DNA of 64,000 nucleotides from Bacillota bacterium. GTDB taxonomy: Bacteria; Bacillota; Clostridia; Peptostreptococcales; Acidaminobacteraceae. This document shows positions 19,101 to 26,506 of the stretch, one piece after another. A program made the translations under genes and the position numbers. Location of the stretch: NCBI GenBank assembly GCA_030529225.1, contig JAUMXH010000004.1:57036-121035 (forward strand). The letters run 5' to 3'. How positions within the stretch are numbered: position 1 is the stretch's first letter; every line of letters begins with the position of its first letter. The notes beneath the pieces are model-generated. The model saw nothing but the letters and a program-made list of their open reading frames with translations, did no database searches and was not told where the DNA came from.

Positions 19101-19904
19101 TCAGTTCTTGCCCTCCATTCTCTTGGTCTTTTCCGCACTCGCATTTAAAGCCTCGATGATGGCCGAGCGAAAACCCTTCTCTTCCAGCTTCTTGACCGCC
19201 TCTATCGTCGTTCCGGCAGGAGAGCAGAGATTGTCTTTCAGCTCCGCAGGGTGTTGGCCGAGCTCCAACACCATTTTTGCCGCGCCGAGCATCGATTGCG
19301 CCGCGAACAGATAGGCCTCCTGCCTGCCCAGACCGTGCAGGACGGCACCGTCCGCCATCGCCTCCAACATCATAAAGCAGTACGCCGGAGAAGATGAGAG
19401 CGCGATGACCGCATCCATCTGAGACTCCTTGACGCTTTCAATCCGGCCGAAGCTCTCAAAAAGAGCCGATACCAGCTCTTCTTCCCCCGCCGTCACCAGG
19501 GCGTTTGAGCAGAGAGCCGTCATTCCTTCCAGGACACTCGCCGGAGTGTTGGGCATCGTTCTGACCAGTTTGAGCGGTCTGCCGAAGAGCTCCTGCATAC
19601 CTGCCAAGGAGATTCCTGGCGCCAGGCTGATGACTACGGCATCTTCCTTGAGGTGGGAAGAGATTTCCGAGATGACCTCGGGATAGTGTTGGGGCTTGAC
19701 CGCAAGGATGAGGAGATTCGCATAGCGCGCGACCTCGGTGTTGTCCGAAGTAAATCCGATCCTTTTCTTCTCCGCGTATTCCAAAAGCCGTTCAAAGCGC
19801 AGGGCCGAAGCCATAATCTCCGAAGGCTTTGCAAAATCGGACTGTATGAGCCCCTCTATCATCGCCCTCGCCATGTTCCCACAACCTATGAATCCTATTT
19901 TCAT
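19101..19904 (-). CDS. proC: Pyrroline-5-carboxylate reductase
   Basis: 267 residues. Reduces 1-pyrroline-5-carboxylate to L-proline with NAD(P)H. The Rossmann start MKIGFIGCGNMARAMIEG, the LAVKPQHYPEVI segment and the C-terminal signature (LKDNLCSPAGTTIEAVKKLEE) match ProC. Together with prdF and the D-proline reductase genes at 25487-30633 it supplies or recycles proline, for example from ornithine. It has its own promoter, which abuts the first repeat copy of the island. Confidence 0.96.
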   Translation of the reverse strand: MKIGFIGCGNMARAMIEGLIQSDFAKPSEIMASALRFERLLEYAEKKRIGFTSDNTEVARYANLLILAVKPQHYPEVISEISSHLKEDAVVISLAPGISLAGMQELFGRPLKLVRTMPNTPASVLEGMTALCSNALVTAGEEELVSALFESFGRIESVKESQMDAVIALSSSPAYCFMMLEAMADGAVLHGLGRQEAYLFAAQSMLGAAKMVLELGQHPAELKDNLCSPAGTTIEAVKKLEEKGFRSAIIEALNASAEKTKRMEGKN

Positions 19905-19942
19905 CGAAGTCTCCTTTCTTTTGAGCTGTTTTCACTATTTCT

Positions 19943-19971
19943 ATAGTATAGGATATCTCTTATACCGTCAA
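19943..19971 (-). promoter_or_regulatory. Promoter of proC
   Basis: TTGACG (19966-19971) and TACTAT (19943-19948) with a 17-base spacer on the minus strand; an overlapping TATACT at 15 bases is an alternative -10. About 40 bases before the proC start codon. Confidence 0.55.
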
Positions 19972-20010
19972 GTAAGGAAGCGAGGCGGGAAAGGTAACTT
20001 GTTCTTGAAA

Positions 20011-20230
20011 AGAGAGCTTCCCGAAGCCGATTGTTTCGAGGATATTTTTCGGGCTTCCAGCCGATTGACCGACGATGAAACAGCGAAGAGATCGGCCCAC
20101 CGGAAGACCGAAAAAAATGGCGAGGAACTTGGGCGCAGGAGGCTAAGCAAAGCGAGGCGAACGAAGCGCTGAACTTTCGTGAAAGCTGCACGACGCAGAT
20201 TTAGCGGACGTTGCGCACGACGCGCATCCG
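20011..20230. repeat. Long interspersed repeat, copy R1 (5' end incomplete)
   Basis: Shares with the other three copies the chain gaagccgattg, gaccgacgatgaaacagcga, ggcgcaggaggctaagcaaa, cgaacgaagcgctgaacttt and ttagcggacgttgcgcacga. It lacks the first ~20-30 bases of the unit (gccgcggcag...). It joins directly to copy R2. No coding capacity is conserved between copies. For the region 19972-20420 as a whole, nothing else was seen besides copies R1 and R2. Confidence 0.85.
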
Positions 20231-20396
20231 GCCGCGGCAGAAAGTGCGAGCGTAAGAGAGCCCTCTTTGCTCCGCCGAAGCCGATTGTTCCAAGCAACTT
20301 CTTCGGGCTTCGAGCCGATGGACCGACGATGAAACAGCGAAGAAATCGGCGCCACCGGAAGACTGAAAAAGAAAGCGAGGAACTTAGGCGCGGACG
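20231..20396. repeat. Long interspersed repeat, copy R2 (3' end cut off)
   Basis: Begins with the unit start gccgcggcagaaagtgcgag and follows the same order of blocks as R3, but similarity stops near aggaacttaggcgcgga, just before the toxin gene at 20421. The last ~90 bases of the unit are missing. Confidence 0.85.
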
Positions 20397-20420
20397 ACAG
20401 CGATACAAAAGTGATTACAT

Positions 20421-20702
20421 TCACTTCTTGAAAAGCTCCGAATGTGACCCAAGCCTGTACAGCATGAGCACGAGGATATCATTTTTAACTTCATACACCA
20501 ATAACCAGTCCGCTTCTATATGACATTCTCTCGTTCCTTTGTAATTTCCCGATAAACCGTGATCCCTATATTTAGCTTCCAGTTTTGTCCCGTTTGAAAG
20601 TAACTCAATCACTTTAAAAAGTTCATCCAAGTTCTTGTTCTGTTTTTTCGCAAGTTTAATGTCTTTCTTAAATTGAGTGGTAAATTTTACTCGATACCTC
20701 AT
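20421..20702 (-). CDS. YafQ-family mRNA interferase toxin
   Basis: 93 residues of the RelE/ParE superfamily. The conserved pattern YRDHGLSGNYKGTRECHIEA, followed by DWLLVYEV and GSHSELF, is that of YafQ. His48, His61, Asp65 and His87 correspond to the catalytic set described for E. coli YafQ (His50, His63, Asp67, His87), so the toxin looks active. Members cut mRNA on the ribosome. The start codon overlaps the antitoxin stop by 4 bases (ATGA), the usual arrangement of a coupled pair. Confidence 0.93.
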   Translation of the reverse strand: MRYRVKFTTQFKKDIKLAKKQNKNLDELFKVIELLSNGTKLEAKYRDHGLSGNYKGTRECHIEADWLLVYEVKNDILVLMLYRLGSHSELFKK

Positions 20703-20971
20703 AGTCCCAACGCAGCTTTCAAATCGTCTATATTCCCATATCCCTCCACGCCGTCATCAGCAGCAATTTTTCTGCCTTCTTCGATTGCCGCTACTGTTAT
20801 TTCATTGGGAACGTTCAATTTCAAATCGAACGGAATCCCCTGTTCTCTAATTGTTGTTCTGAGAAACATATTGATAGCCGTTGTCATATTCAAGCCTAAT
20901 TCAGCGAAAATCATCTCCGCCTGCTCCTTCACTTCTTTGTCTGTCCTAATATTCAAATTTGTTGTTGCCAT
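20699..20971 (-). CDS. DinJ/RelB-family antitoxin
   Basis: 90 residues. The N-terminus MATTNLNIRTDKEVKEQAEM with LGLNMTTAINMFLRTTIREQ is the ribbon-helix-helix DNA-binding domain of RelB/DinJ proteins; the C-terminal part (from about residue 48) would wrap the toxin. It binds the toxin and represses its own promoter in characterised systems. A palindrome between its -35 and -10 boxes fits that role. Ribosome binding site ggaggc. Confidence 0.93.
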   Translation of the reverse strand: MATTNLNIRTDKEVKEQAEMIFAELGLNMTTAINMFLRTTIREQGIPFDLKLNVPNEITVAAIEEGRKIAADDGVEGYGNIDDLKAALGL

Positions 20972-20996
20972 AGGATTTGCCTCCTTCTTTCAACTC

Positions 20997-21024
20997 AGTA
21001 TAACACGTTTTCGTGTAGTGTCAA
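20997..21024 (-). promoter_or_regulatory. Autoregulated promoter and operator of the toxin-antitoxin operon
   Basis: Minus-strand TTGACA (21019-21024, perfect) and TATACT (20997-21002) with a 16-base spacer. Inside the spacer lies the perfect inverted repeat ACACG-AAAA-CGTGT (21003-21016), the expected position for repression by the antitoxin or the complex. Confidence 0.8.
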
Positions 21025-21085
21025 TACATAGCCATTACGAAGTGTAGAACGGAAGCGCAATTATAATAAAAGAGAACAGGCAGTG

Positions 21086-21339
21086 GCCGCGGCAGAAAGT
21101 GCGAGCGAAAGAAAGCCCTCTTTGCTCCGCCGAAGCCGATTGTTTCGAGCAACTTTTTCAGGCTTCGAGCCGATTGACCGACGATGAAACAGCGAAGAGA
21201 TCGGCCCGCCGGAAGACCGAAAAAGATGGCGAAGAACTTGGGCGCAGGAGGCTAAGCAAAGCGAGGCGAACGAAGCGCTGAACTTTCGTGAAAGCTGCAC
21301 GACGCAGATTTAGCGGACGTTGCGCACGACGCGCATCCG
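21086..21339. repeat. Long interspersed repeat, copy R3 (complete, 254 bp)
   Basis: The best complete copy: starts gccgcggcagaaagtgcgag and ends ...gcgcacgacgcgcatccg, then R4 begins at once, so the unit length is 254 bases. It contains a hairpin cgaagcc...ggcttcg (21131-21168) and the palindrome ctttcgtgaaag. Translated frames are low in complexity and stop at different places, so it is probably not a gene. The gap 20972-21085 before it holds only the toxin-antitoxin promoter. Confidence 0.9.
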
Positions 21340-21543
21340 GCCGCGGCAGAAAGTTCGAGCGAAAGAGAGCCCTCTTTGCTCCGCCGAAGCCGATTGACCG
21401 ACGATGAAACAGCGAAGAGATCGGCCCGCCGGAAGACCGAAAAAGATGGCGAAGAACTTGGGCGCAGGAGGCTAAGCAAAGCGAGGCGAACGAAGCGCTG
21501 AACTTTCGTGAAAGCTGCACGACGCAGATTTAGCGGACGTTGG
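21340..21543. repeat. Long interspersed repeat, copy R4 (34-bp internal deletion)
   Basis: Tandem with R3. Relative to R3 it lacks 34 bases between two copies of gccgattg, as expected for slippage between short direct repeats, and the unit's last ~40 bases are replaced after gcggacgttg. Confidence 0.9.
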
Positions 21544-21570
21544 GCACGGATTCGCCTGTTTTCAGGCAAC

Positions 21571-21672
21571 AAAATAGCCGTACAATCTAGCTGTACGGCC
21601 ATCTCGCTGCGTTGTTATGGGAGAGTAAACGCATGATGAGATAAGTTGAACTTGAAAGGTTGAAGTTCTATC
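21571..21672 (-). ncRNA. Candidate ~100-nt orphan RNA
   Basis: A good promoter (21679-21707) points left into about 100 bases that end in a perfect 8-bp hairpin GCCGTACA...TGTACGGC (21577-21599) followed by TATTTTGTT. Inside are another hairpin (gaactt...aagttc, 21643-21663) and beyond the terminator a third (gcctg-tttt-caggc, 21554-21567). A 19-codon reading frame from 21674 lacks any ribosome binding site. A structured small RNA is the simplest reading. No known family was recognised. The rest of 21716-21861 is A/T-rich and holds nothing I could identify. Confidence 0.45.
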
Positions 21673-21678
21673 ATCTGT

Positions 21679-21707
21679 AGTTTACACTATAATCCCTAGT
21701 ATGTCAA
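21679..21707 (-). promoter_or_regulatory. Promoter of the candidate small RNA, with inverted repeat around the -35
   Basis: TTGACA (21702-21707, perfect) and TAAACT (21679-21684) with a 17-base spacer. The perfect inverted repeat AATCCCTA/TAGGGATT (21691-21698 and 21708-21715) brackets the -35 box, suggesting a repressor site. Confidence 0.65.
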
Positions 21708-21861
21708 TAGGGATTAAAAAAGTTTTTTCGATTTTTTCTCCCAAAGCTAAAAGTTAGTATTTGCAACGTTTTCGCGTGTAATATTTCTGTAATCTACGGA
21801 TTTCCGGGCCCTTTTTCTTCATTTCCCCAGGGTTTTCCGGGAATTAGAATCGGTTTTCCCC

Positions 21862-23058
21862 CTACTCGTCCGCCAAATTGTCAAAGTATCCTTGGATGTA
21901 GACAACCGGGGTTCCCTTGTCCCCGCTGCCCGAAGTCAAATCGCAGAGCGATCCCAAAAGGTCGGTCAACTGCCTTGGCGTAGTGCCCTGTCCCGCCATT
22001 TCGCCTACCAAACTCTCATCCTTCTTGATGATACTTTCCTTAATCGCCTGTTCGAGCTCCTGCCCGCGCAGCTCCGCAAAGTCGTTGTCCGCGAGGTACT
22101 TGAGCTTGATCTCGTTCGGCGTCCCCATCAATCCGTCGGTGAATCCCGGCGAAACAATCGGATCGGCGAGTTCCCAAATCTTTCCGACCGGATCTTTAAA
22201 CGCCCCGTCTCCGTAGACCATCACCTCGATCTTCTTGCCGGTCTTATCGAGAATCATCTTTTGAATCTGATTCACGAGCGTTTCACAGTCCCTCGGGAAG
22301 AGCTTGATGCTGTCCTCGGTCGCCTTGTTCGAGCCCAAAAGCCCGTAGTCCGAGTTATAGCCCGAGCCGTCGATCGACTTGTTCAAAATATCGTCCAAGG
22401 TGTAGACTTTTTTAGCCCCCTCCCTGGTCAAAATCTTCTTGCTCCTCTGTCTGGTGTGGATGTCGCAGCAGAGCACGGAATCCGTGTAGTTCAGCATCGT
22501 CTTGGGAATATTCGAGAACACGATTTCGCACTCCTTGCCCTCGGCTTCGACGATCGACTTGTAGTACTCGATGTAGTCGATTCCGGTGAACAGGTGCTTT
22601 TCGTACCCGAAGTTGGCTCGGAACGCAGCCTCGTCCAGGACGTCGGTCCACGGGTTCACACCCTTGTCGTCCAAACTCTTGAAGTACACCAGGTGGTTCC
22701 CCACTTCATCGGAAGGAAAACTCAACATAATCACGACCTTTTTGGCCGCTCCCCTGGCGATTCCCTTCAGGTTGATTGCGAATCGGTTTCTGCTCAAAAT
22801 CGGAAAGAGCACGCCGATGGTGTCATCCCCGAACTTTTCTTTGATGTCCATCGCGATGTGGTCTACCGTCGCATAGTTTCCCTGCGCGCGACCCACCACC
22901 GACTCGGTGATCGCCAAGACATCCTTTTTTCCAATCTCCACGTTTTCCTGTTCCAAAAAACGCAACAACAAATTGCCGACCTCAGCCACCACATCATCGC
23001 CTTCTTTGAAAATAGGAGCTCTCAATGACCTAACGACTGTTCCCACGATTCTACTCAT
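21862..23058 (-). CDS. F420-0:gamma-glutamyl ligase (CofE) family protein
   Basis: 398 residues. The N-terminus (MSRIVGTVVRSLRAPIFKEG, then AITESVVGRAQGNYA) and the long conserved core (ATEDSIKLFPRDC, GDGAFKDPVGKIWELADP, LGSLCDLTSGSGDKGTP) match a clostridial group annotated as coenzyme F420 glutamyl ligase (PF01996). True CofE adds glutamates to F420, but most Firmicutes do not make F420 and no F420 gene is nearby, so the true substrate is probably different. It is longer than archaeal CofE (about 250 residues). The ATG at 23058 is chosen because of the aaggacgg and family start; 20 more in-frame residues upstream are unlikely. Confidence 0.8.
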   Translation of the reverse strand: MSRIVGTVVRSLRAPIFKEGDDVVAEVGNLLLRFLEQENVEIGKKDVLAITESVVGRAQGNYATVDHIAMDIKEKFGDDTIGVLFPILSRNRFAINLKGIARGAAKKVVIMLSFPSDEVGNHLVYFKSLDDKGVNPWTDVLDEAAFRANFGYEKHLFTGIDYIEYYKSIVEAEGKECEIVFSNIPKTMLNYTDSVLCCDIHTRQRSKKILTREGAKKVYTLDDILNKSIDGSGYNSDYGLLGSNKATEDSIKLFPRDCETLVNQIQKMILDKTGKKIEVMVYGDGAFKDPVGKIWELADPIVSPGFTDGLMGTPNEIKLKYLADNDFAELRGQELEQAIKESIIKKDESLVGEMAGQGTTPRQLTDLLGSLCDLTSGSGDKGTPVVYIQGYFDNLADE

Positions 23059-23120
23059 ATGTTTCCGTCCTTTCGGGGAGACACTAAACCTTGTCCATTT
23101 ACAAAATTTTTCCCTCATCT

Positions 23121-23149
23121 ACAATAGCACATGAAGGAAGAATTTTCAA
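23121..23149 (-). promoter_or_regulatory. Promoter of the CofE-like gene
   Basis: TTGAAA (23144-23149) and TATTGT (23121-23126) on the minus strand, 17-base spacer, with TGC before the -10. A hairpin gggag...ctccc (23161-23179) just upstream may be a weak terminator for trpS. Confidence 0.5.
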
Positions 23150-23204
23150 TCGTAAGATAAGGGAGCCACGCGGACTCCCCTCTATCCTCACGCGCAAGCC
23201 GGCC

Positions 23205-24200
23205 CTATCTGAGGATGAAGCCGCACTTACTCTTCACATTATCCAGGGTTTTGACCGCGATTTCTCTCGCCTGGTCCGCCCCGCGCCTGTAAATTTTTTC
23301 GAGCTCCGCCTTGTCGTTCATCAACTCCAGGTATCGGTTGCGGATCGGCGCAATCTTAGAGATTACCAGGTCGCTCAGATCGCTCTTGAAGTCCCCGTAG
23401 CCCCTGCCGTCGTAGAGTGCCTCGATCTCCTCGTACGATTTCTCACTCAACGATGAGTAAATCTCCATCAGGTTTCGGATCGCCGGTCTGTTCTCGTTGT
23501 ACTTGATCGTTCCCTCCGAGTCGGTCACGGCCTTCTTGATCTTCTTCGCAATCAAATCGTCGCTATCTACGATGTAAATCGACGCGTTCGCGTTCTCATC
23601 CGACTTGGACATCTTCTTGGTAGGCTCCTGCAAGCTCATGATGCGCGCGCCGACCTTCGGATTGACCGCCTCCGGAACCGTAAAGAGCTGCGATTCATAG
23701 CGATTGTTGAAGCGGATCGCGATATCCCTTGTCAGCTCCACGTGCTGGGTCTGGTCATCGCCGACCGGCACATAGTCCGTCTGATACAAAAGAATGTCCG
23801 AGGCCATCAGAATCGGGTAGGTGAAGAGACCCGCGTTCAAGTTGTCTCCGCCCTTCTGCGACTTGACCTTGTACTGGGTCATCCTGTTCAACTCGCCCAT
23901 GTAAGTCAGGCAAGAGAGAATCCACGACAACTCCGCGTGCTCCGAAACGTGCGACTGAAAGTACATGATGCTCTTGTCCGGATCGATCCCCGCAGATACA
24001 TATTGCGCGAAGAGCGCGACGGAAATCTCTCTCAAACTTTCCGGCTCCTGCCGCTCGGTAATCGCGTGCAGGTCCGCCACACAGTAGATACAGTTGTAAT
24101 CGTCCTGCATCTGTTTCCATTGATTGATCGAGCCGATGTAGTTCCCCAAGGTCAATCGTCCCGACGGTTTAATCCCGCTGTACATTATTTTCTTATCCAC
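23205..24200 (-). CDS. trpS: Tryptophanyl-tRNA synthetase
   Basis: 331 residues, class I synthetase charging tRNA-Trp. The HIGH-type motif is TLGNY (residues 17-21, in PSGRLTLGNYIGS) and the KMSKS loop is at residues 196-200. The start is a GTG at 24200 with aaggag 6 bases upstream. It has its own promoter after the symporter gene and shows no T-box leader. Confidence 0.97.
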   Translation of the reverse strand: MDKKIMYSGIKPSGRLTLGNYIGSINQWKQMQDDYNCIYCVADLHAITERQEPESLREISVALFAQYVSAGIDPDKSIMYFQSHVSEHAELSWILSCLTYMGELNRMTQYKVKSQKGGDNLNAGLFTYPILMASDILLYQTDYVPVGDDQTQHVELTRDIAIRFNNRYESQLFTVPEAVNPKVGARIMSLQEPTKKMSKSDENANASIYIVDSDDLIAKKIKKAVTDSEGTIKYNENRPAIRNLMEIYSSLSEKSYEEIEALYDGRGYGDFKSDLSDLVISKIAPIRNRYLELMNDKAELEKIYRRGADQAREIAVKTLDNVKSKCGFILR

Positions 24201-24240
24201 AAATTTCTCCTTCCGGCCACAGACTCACTGCCAATGCCTG

Positions 24241-24270
24241 ATTATATCATATTACTGCTGAAAGATACAA
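24241..24270 (-). promoter_or_regulatory. Promoter of trpS
   Basis: Minus-strand TTGTAT (24265-24270) and perfect TATAAT (24241-24246), 18-base spacer, starting inside the short gap after the symporter gene. Confidence 0.55.
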
Positions 24271-24279
24271 AGTTTGATA

Positions 24280-25437
24280 TCACTCTTTTTTGTTGAGCTT
24301 GCCGACGATGAGGGCGATCGCGCCGTCACCGAGCACGTTACAAGCGGTACCGAAGCTGTCCTGGAGTGCAAAGATGGAAAGCATCAGCGCCGTTCCGGTC
24401 TGGTCGAAGTTCAGAACCGAAATAATCAGTCCCAAAGAGGCCATCACCGTTCCGCCCGGCACGCCCGGAGCTCCGATTGCAAAAATTCCAAGTAGCAAGA
24501 CAAAGAGCACCATGTCTCCGGTCGCAGGCAGATGCCCGTAAAGCACCTTAGAGGCCGCCATGACAAAGAAGACCTCGGTCAAAACCGACCCGCAGAGGTG
24601 GGTGTTTGCGCAGAGCGGGATGACAAAGTCTCTAACCTTAGGGTCGAGCGTCTTCGCCTTCCTCGAAGATTCGAGCGCCACCGAGAGGGTCGCCGCCGAT
24701 GACATCGTTCCCATCGCAGTCATGTACGCAGGGCCGTAGTGTTTGATGACCTCAAACGGGTTGGTCTTGGACACGATGCCCGCACTCGTGTAGAGGACCG
24801 CGAGCCAGATGTAGTGCCCGATGATGACCAGCAAAATCACCTTGAGAAAGACCGGAAACTCGTTCAGAATCACGCCTTCATACGCAAGTTCCGAAAAGGC
24901 CGCCGCGATATAGAACGGCAGGATTTTGATGATGACCTTCTCGACCATCGTAAGCACCATACGGTTGAACTCGTTCAGCAGCTCCGCCCATCGCTCCGAC
25001 TTGGTCCAAACGACCGAAAGCCCGATTAGAATCGCCGTAACCAGGGCCGTCATAACCGGCATGATCGGCGCAATGTTGAGCTCAAAGATCTTCTCCGGAA
25101 GCATCTTACCCTCGCCGGTTTGGCTCGCGATGTTCAAGTAAGGAATGATCGCCTTACCCGCTAAGAAACTGAAGAATCCCGCACCGATCGATGACAGATA
25201 ACACAGAATCAAGCTGGTTCTGAGAATTTTTCCGGCGTTCTGCTGCAGGCCGACGATGGCCGGCGCGATGAAGCCAAGGATGATCAACGGCACCATATAG
25301 AAAATGACGTTTCCGAGCACCGACTTTATGGTAGACAGGACGCCTATCACCGTCGCGTTCGCGTAAATGCCTATGACAATACCTAAAATAATTGCAAAAA
25401 TCAATTTGAACAATAAACTATTCAAGATTTTTTTCAT
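24280..25437 (-). CDS. Dicarboxylate/amino acid:cation symporter (DAACS family)
   Basis: 385 residues of the SDF family (PF00375). Hydrophobic segments fill the first two thirds; the re-entrant loop and signature TAMGTMSSAATLSVALESS at about residues 250-268, the conserved FVIPLCANTHLCGSVL at about 280, and the second serine/glycine-rich loop (GAPGVPGGTVMASLGL) are present. Family members move glutamate, aspartate, serine or dicarboxylates with Na+ or H+. Position 49 bases after prdF suggests it brings in proline or another amino acid for the Stickland pathway; this is inference. Confidence 0.9.
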   Translation of the reverse strand: MKKILNSLLFKLIFAIILGIVIGIYANATVIGVLSTIKSVLGNVIFYMVPLIILGFIAPAIVGLQQNAGKILRTSLILCYLSSIGAGFFSFLAGKAIIPYLNIASQTGEGKMLPEKIFELNIAPIMPVMTALVTAILIGLSVVWTKSERWAELLNEFNRMVLTMVEKVIIKILPFYIAAAFSELAYEGVILNEFPVFLKVILLVIIGHYIWLAVLYTSAGIVSKTNPFEVIKHYGPAYMTAMGTMSSAATLSVALESSRKAKTLDPKVRDFVIPLCANTHLCGSVLTEVFFVMAASKVLYGHLPATGDMVLFVLLLGIFAIGAPGVPGGTVMASLGLIISVLNFDQTGTALMLSIFALQDSFGTACNVLGDGAIALIVGKLNKKE

Positions 25438-25486
25438 TGCTTATTACCTCCCTTTCCGATTGTATCCTATCGCAAAGACAAAACAA

Positions 25487-26494
25487 CTAATCCAAAGTAA
25501 ATCCGTATTTGAGCGGGTCGTTCCGATCAAACACAAAGTGGTTGAATCCCGTGATGTAGGCGGATGCCTTAATCTTAGGGACGATGGCGTCAAAGTCGCC
25601 GACCTTCGCGGTATCCGCGACGATGCCCTTCATCAGCGTGCCGATGATGCTCTCGTGGACAAAGACCTCACCCTGCGCAAGTTCCCCCCTCGCGTACAGA
25701 GTCGCAAGCTTTGCGCTGGTGCCCGTTCCGCAAGGAGAGCGGTCCATCTGATTCTTTCCGAAGACCACCGCGTTCTTGTGATTCTCGCCCGCCTTCGCCG
25801 GCTTCTCGTAAAACTCGACCAAGTCGACCGTCTTGATGTGTTTGAGCGTCGGGTGCTCAATGCGAACCTCCCTGTTAATCCGCTCTCTGAGCTCCAGTCC
25901 GATCAAACGGAGTTCCAACGCGTTCTTCGGAGCGATCTCCAGCCCGAACTGCTTTGCCTCGACGATGGCAAAGAAGCTCCCGCCGAAGGAAATGTCGAAC
26001 TTGATTTGGCCGAACTTCGGCATCTCCAGGCTCAAATCCTTCCGATACAGGAAGGAAGGGACGTTCAAAATCGAAACTTCCTGAATTTCTCCATTCTGTA
26101 CGAGAGCCTCACCCTGGATGAAGCCGGCCGGCGTATCGAAGTTGACCTTGGTAATCGGCTCGGTCACTTCGACCAAGCCGGTCTCGATCGCGCAGACCAC
26201 CGCGGCAATCGACCCGTGCCCGCACATGTTCAGATAACCGCCCGCATCCATAAACACCAACCCGAAGTGCGCCTCCTCACTGACCGGCTCGGTCATGATG
26301 GAGCCGAACATATCGTTGTGCCCTCTCGGCTCATGCATAATCGCCGTCCGGATGTGATCCATGTGCTCCTGCAAATATTGTCGCTTTTCCGCCATGGTCG
26401 CCCCTTTTACGTGCGGCACGCCGGATACAATCATGCGGCTCGGTTCCCCCATGGTGTGACAGTCTATCGCGTGTATGCTTTTAAAGAATTTCAA
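25487..26494 (-). CDS. prdF: Proline racemase
   Basis: 335 residues. Interconverts L- and D-proline without cofactor, using two cysteines: Cys91 in MCGHGS and Cys255 in RSPCGTGT, both present. Length and sequence match clostridial proline racemase. The gene follows prdB by 12 bases in what appears to be one operon, providing D-proline for the reductase. Both catalytic cysteines, rather than Cys/Thr, distinguish it from 3-hydroxyproline dehydratases. Confidence 0.95.
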   Translation of the reverse strand: MKFFKSIHAIDCHTMGEPSRMIVSGVPHVKGATMAEKRQYLQEHMDHIRTAIMHEPRGHNDMFGSIMTEPVSEEAHFGLVFMDAGGYLNMCGHGSIAAVVCAIETGLVEVTEPITKVNFDTPAGFIQGEALVQNGEIQEVSILNVPSFLYRKDLSLEMPKFGQIKFDISFGGSFFAIVEAKQFGLEIAPKNALELRLIGLELRERINREVRIEHPTLKHIKTVDLVEFYEKPAKAGENHKNAVVFGKNQMDRSPCGTGTSAKLATLYARGELAQGEVFVHESIIGTLMKGIVADTAKVGDFDAIVPKIKASAYITGFNHFVFDRNDPLKYGFTLD

Positions 26495-26506
26495 TGTTTC
26501 GCCCCT

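Noticed and set aside
20011..21543. CRISPR array
   Set aside because: The repeats are about 254 bases, contiguous and only four, with no short regular repeats or spacers; no cas genes.
21061..21602. Short open frames inside the repeats (for example starting MQLSRKFSASFASL)
   Set aside because: The frames change end points between copies and have no ribosome binding sites, so they follow the repeat rather than being genes.
21892..23028. A 378-residue open frame on the plus strand
   Set aside because: Antisense to the CofE-like gene, which is well conserved; composition is Arg/Val/Leu-rich as usual for shadow frames.
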